Positions 6,166-8,423 of a stretch of DNA of 8,423 nt are shown here, piece by piece. Within the stretch, counting starts at the first letter, position 1; the number at the start of each line of letters is the position of its first letter. The notes beneath the pieces are model-generated. The model was given only the letters and a program-made list of their open reading frames with translations. It did no database searches and was not told the origin of the DNA. Position numbers and translations under genes: made by a program. The stretch is from Gammaproteobacteria bacterium (GTDB lineage: Bacteria > Pseudomonadota > Gammaproteobacteria > SG8-11), in contig JACQEQ010000323.1 in NCBI GenBank assembly GCA_016200445.1, positions 1 to 8,423 on the forward strand, read 5' to 3'.

Positions 6166-6846
6166 CTACTCTATATTGCCAGTCCGAACGCTCCCGCTGA
6201 TTAATACGTGCCGATCAGAAACGCTACGCATGGCTAACTGTTGCAAACCGTGCTGTTTAAGTTGTGCGTGAATTTCGTCAATGCTAAATGCGGCCAACAG
6301 TGAATTGAAAAAGTCACGCTTGAGGATATCGGGCGCAGTGCACGCGTACTGTTCCACTAATGCGCGTGCCGCAGCGATGCTTGATGGGCGTAGTAAATCC
6401 AAAACAAACACGGCGGCGCCATCACCTGCGTGTGTGTTGATCGTGTGCCACAACACGCCCGGGTCGTGCAGGTGATGCAACAAACTGTTGCTGATGATGG
6501 TGTCGTAGCGCTGCGGCGCGAGTTGCGTTGCCGGCAGGCGTTGATGTTGCAGGTGAATGCGTGACTGCATGCCGGTGCGTGCGAGCAAGGCGTGTGCATG
6601 GTTGAGCATGGCTTCCGCGCCGTCGACGGCATCGATCACGCAGTGCGGGTGCGCACGGGCAAAGCGCACTGTGACATCGGCAGCGCCGCAGCCGAGATCC
6701 AGTACCCGGCCGCGTAACTCGAGCGTTGGGAATTCCTCTGCAAACAAGCTGACGAAACGCTGATGCGGTTCGGAAAAATCCGCTTGTGCGTAGGCCTGCG
6801 CCTGCGCGGGGTCGTTCATGAGTTCGGGTTCGGGGACGCGGTTCAT
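6166..6846 (-). CDS. Class I SAM-dependent methyltransferase, substrate unknown
   Basis: A 226-residue cytoplasmic protein with a single Rossmann-type methyltransferase domain. Motif I is VLDLGCGAAD (48-57), which binds S-adenosylmethionine. The region DAVDGAEAM (72-80) carries D75, a likely acidic ligand of the SAM ribose. RYDTIISNSLLHHLHDP (113-129) corresponds to motif IV and the following conserved segment of the Methyltransf_11/25 group. The N-terminal RVPEPELMNDPAQAQAY (3-19) forms a family-type lead-in. No transmembrane segment or signal peptide is visible. It starts 22 bases after the lysA stop on the same strand, so it is probably the third gene of the lptM-lysA unit; no good ribosome binding site precedes the ATG. 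M10 is an alternative start with no better site. The substrate (small molecule, lipid, RNA or protein) cannot be inferred. The stop codon lies inside a direct repeat that borders the intergenic repeat island. Confidence 0.85.
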   Translation of the reverse strand: MNRVPEPELMNDPAQAQAYAQADFSEPHQRFVSLFAEEFPTLELRGRVLDLGCGAADVTVRFARAHPHCVIDAVDGAEAMLNHAHALLARTGMQSRIHLQHQRLPATQLAPQRYDTIISNSLLHHLHDPGVLWHTINTHAGDGAAVFVLDLLRPSSIAAARALVEQYACTAPDILKRDFFNSLLAAFSIDEIHAQLKQHGLQQLAMRSVSDRHVLISGSVRTGNIE

Positions 6847-6868
6847 GACTTTTTGGAGATATTACGGC

Positions 6869-8119
6869 TTACGACGGTAATACGTTTTCGCCGGTCGTTA
6901 ATTCGGCCAGGGTTTCACGGCGGCGAATGACATGCACGAGTGAACCGTCGACTAACAGCTCGGCGGCGCGCGGGCGCGAGTTGTAGTTGGAGCTCATTAC
7001 AAAACCGTAAGCGCCTGCCGAGCACACGGCGAGGGCATCGCCGGGGGCGAGGTTGAGTTCGCGTTGTTTGCCGAGAAAATCGCCGGTTTCGCACACCGGG
7101 CCGACGATATCGTAGGTTTGCGCACTGCCGCTAGTACGCGGTAGCAGCGGAATAATATTTTGCCACGCGCCGTACAGGGCGGGGCGGATCAAGTCGTTCA
7201 TCGCGGCATCGACGATGGCGAAATTTTTGTGTGCAGTGTGTTTGAGATACATGACTTGGGTCAGTAATACCCCCGCATTGCCAACGATCGCCCGGCCGGG
7301 TTCGAGGATCACTTGGTATTTACGGCCGCGCAATTGCGCTAACACGACTTGCGCATAATCAGCCGGGGCGGGCGGTGTTTCGTTCTGATATTGAATGCCC
7401 AACCCGCCGCCCAGGTCGAGATGTTGCAGATGAATGCCGTCGGCTTCCAGCTGTTGCACCAGCGCTAACACGCGCGTTAGCGCATCGCGAAACGGCGTGA
7501 GGTCGGTAAGCTGTGAGCCGATGTGGCAATCCACGCCGATGACTTGAATATACGGCAGTCGCGCGGCCTGCGCATAAATGCGCGGTGCGTCCTGAATGTC
7601 GATGCCGAACTTATTTTCTTTCAAGCCGGTCGAGATGTACGGGTGCGTGCCCGCGTCGACATCCGGATTAATGCGCAACGACACTGGCGCGGCGATGCGC
7701 AGCTCGGTGGCGATACGGCTGATTTCATGCAATTCAACCTCGGACTCGACATTAAAGCAGTGGATGCCGGTGTGCAGTGCAAAGGCAATTTCTTCAGCGC
7801 TTTTTCCCACGCCGGAAAACACCACCTTGCGCGGATCGCAGCCCGCTTTAAGCACGCGCTCCAACTCACCGCGCGATACAATGTCAAAACCCGAGCCCAG
7901 GCGCGCCAGCACGTTCAACACGCCGATATTCGAGTTGGCTTTGACCGCATAACACACCAGATGATCGTGGGCGGCGAAGGCGTCGTCGAACGCGCGCCAG
8001 CGGGTTTCGATGGCCGCCCGTGAGTAGACGTAACACGGCGTGCCATACTGCGCGACGAGCGCGGTCAGATCCACATCTTCGGCGTGCAGACGGCCGTTGC
8101 GATAGTCGAAATAATTCAT
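6869..8119 (-). CDS. lysA: Diaminopimelate decarboxylase
   Basis: LysA is a PLP enzyme that decarboxylates meso-diaminopimelate to L-lysine, the last step of the lysine pathway, acting in the cytosol as a dimer. The 416-residue length is that of the family. YAVKANSN (58-65) holds K60, the Schiff-base lysine. HIGSQL (199-204) supplies the histidine stacking on PLP, LGGGLG (236-241) and EPGR (273-276) bind its phosphate, and PVCETGDF (341-348) gives C343 and E344, contributed across the dimer interface for substrate binding. AGAYGF (368-373) is the conserved C-terminal motif. The ATG start overlaps the lptM stop as ATGA, which implies translational coupling and explains the lack of a strong ribosome binding site. 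The N-terminal MNYFDYRNGRLHAEDV matches the usual gammaproteobacterial start. A methyltransferase gene follows after 22 bases. Confidence 0.97.
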   Translation of the reverse strand: MNYFDYRNGRLHAEDVDLTALVAQYGTPCYVYSRAAIETRWRAFDDAFAAHDHLVCYAVKANSNIGVLNVLARLGSGFDIVSRGELERVLKAGCDPRKVVFSGVGKSAEEIAFALHTGIHCFNVESEVELHEISRIATELRIAAPVSLRINPDVDAGTHPYISTGLKENKFGIDIQDAPRIYAQAARLPYIQVIGVDCHIGSQLTDLTPFRDALTRVLALVQQLEADGIHLQHLDLGGGLGIQYQNETPPAPADYAQVVLAQLRGRKYQVILEPGRAIVGNAGVLLTQVMYLKHTAHKNFAIVDAAMNDLIRPALYGAWQNIIPLLPRTSGSAQTYDIVGPVCETGDFLGKQRELNLAPGDALAVCSAGAYGFVMSSNYNSRPRAAELLVDGSLVHVIRRRETLAELTTGENVLPS

Positions 8120-8250
8120 GGTGCAGGACTCGGTGTAGATGCAGGTGCAGGGTTGGCTGGCGGTAGAATCAGATCGCCTTTTTTGCCGCAGGCGCTTAAC
8201 GCAAGCAACAAAGCAGCGACATATAACGCGAGATAGAATTTGCTGGACAT
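8116..8250 (-). CDS. lptM: LPS translocon maturation chaperone LptM (YifL-type small lipoprotein)
   Basis: A 44-residue lipoprotein: MSSKFYLALYVAALLLALSA then C21. The lipobox is LSAC (18-21). After the lipidated cysteine comes GKKGDLILPP (22-31), the signature of LptM/YifL, followed by a Pro/Ala/Ser/Thr-rich tail (ANPAPAS and on to PAP). LptM binds the LptD-LptE translocon and promotes correct disulfide formation of LptD during LPS transport assembly. Position next to lysA is the standard one in many Gammaproteobacteria. Its TGA stop overlaps the lysA ATG (8116-8119). The ATG is preceded by GCAGG about six bases upstream. The promoter described at 8279-8306 lies close upstream. Confidence 0.9.
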   Translation of the reverse strand: MSSKFYLALYVAALLLALSACGKKGDLILPPANPAPASTPSPAP

Positions 8251-8278
8251 GTGCAACCTGCGGAAAGTGTAGCCGCGA

Positions 8279-8306
8279 ATTATAGCGAGCTTAGGTAGTT
8301 TATCGA
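8279..8306 (-). promoter_or_regulatory. Promoter of lptM-lysA
   Basis: On the minus strand a perfect -10 box TATAAT (8279-8284) follows TCGATA (8301-8306, 4/6 match to TTGACA) at 16 bases; TTCGAT one base upstream gives 17-base spacing. Transcription would start near 8272, with a leader of about 22 bases. No riboswitch fits in so short a leader, so control would act at initiation. Confidence 0.7.
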
Positions 8307-8345
8307 ACTGAATATTTGGGCTGCTGAAATACTCAAACAGGGCTT

Positions 8346-8423
8346 CCCCTCCTTATTTTCAAGGAGGGGTGCCCCGCAGGCGACCGCCATGGAGGGCGGA
8401 AGGTAGAGCAACGCAGGAGCAGT
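8346..8423 (-). repeat. Dispersed repeat copy B, inverted relative to copy A
   Basis: Reverse complement of copy A (24-100), about 91 percent identical, and cut by the window end. Its hairpin is CCCCTCCTT (8346-8354) pairing with AAGGAGGGG (8361-8369), 9 bp with a 6-base loop. The core also carries CCGCC (8384-8388) that can pair with GGCGG (8395-8399). It stands upstream of the lptM promoter. Confidence 0.8.

Larger units (their letters stand above)
5896..6173. repeat. Composite intergenic repeat island with insertion-like boundaries
   Basis: The region between the convergent Nudix and methyltransferase genes is filled with repeats and no supported gene. Its outer limits carry a 10-base direct repeat, CACTACTCTA, at 5896-5905 and 6164-6173. 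Just inside is an inverted repeat: AATGTCACTACCTT (5905-5918) against AAGGTAGTGCCATT (6146-6159), 13 of 14 matching. This arrangement recalls a small non-autonomous element with terminal inverted repeats and a target duplication, but no transposase or known family is recognised and the inverted repeat is four bases inside the right direct repeat. The methyltransferase stop codon (6166-6168) lies in the right copy. Confidence 0.4.

Noticed and set aside
7523..8023. Plus-strand open frame of 166 codons opposite lysA
   Set aside because: An antisense shadow of a well-supported lysA; the Arg/Ala/His-rich translation follows from the codon bias of the opposite strand.
1..8423. CRISPR, tRNA, rRNA, integrase or toxin-antitoxin content
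   Set aside because: Looked for regularly spaced repeats, tRNA-like arms and small paired genes on both strands; none found.

Overview
The window looks like ordinary chromosome from a Gram-negative proteobacterium, most likely a gammaproteobacterium. The grounds are two outer-membrane porins ending in Phe, two lipoproteins with lipoboxes, and a small lptM gene overlapping lysA, an arrangement typical of Gammaproteobacteria. Seven complete protein genes and one short gene (lptM, 44 codons) are present. None shows a frameshift or truncation. I see no rRNA, tRNA, CRISPR array, integrase, transposase, or phage or defence gene.

Layout from left to right: a dispersed-repeat copy with a strong hairpin (about 1-102); ppx on the minus strand (Ppx/GppA phosphatase); a divergent intergenic region; a plus-strand outer-membrane lipoprotein of unknown function; two tandem paralogous porins, each followed by a GC-rich hairpin with almost the same core; a plus-strand Nudix hydrolase of the ADP-ribose pyrophosphatase type; a 288-base intergenic island made of several repeat types (a REP pair, two small covarying hairpins and a GCAAAGG-type repeat), lying between convergent genes; then a minus-strand set transcribed lptM-lysA-methyltransferase from a good sigma70-type promoter. 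The window closes with a second, inverted copy of the repeat found at its left end.

The genes form several units. LptM (a lipoprotein that assists the LPS transporter LptD) and LysA (the last step of lysine synthesis) are translationally coupled by an ATGA overlap, and a SAM-dependent methyltransferase follows where dapF is often found. The lipoprotein and the two porins are co-oriented and all belong to the outer membrane, but whether they work together is inference. Ppx (polyphosphate or (p)ppGpp turnover) and the Nudix enzyme (nucleotide clean-up) are housekeeping functions with no clear link to their neighbours.

I found no convincing new multi-gene system. The most unusual material is non-coding: the inverted repeat copies at both window ends, whose hairpin stem shows a compensatory base change, and the composite repeat island at 5896-6173, which may have insertion-like boundaries. 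Since both ends of the window lie inside the same repeat, the window may be a whole assembly contig that broke at multicopy repeats; this is inference.
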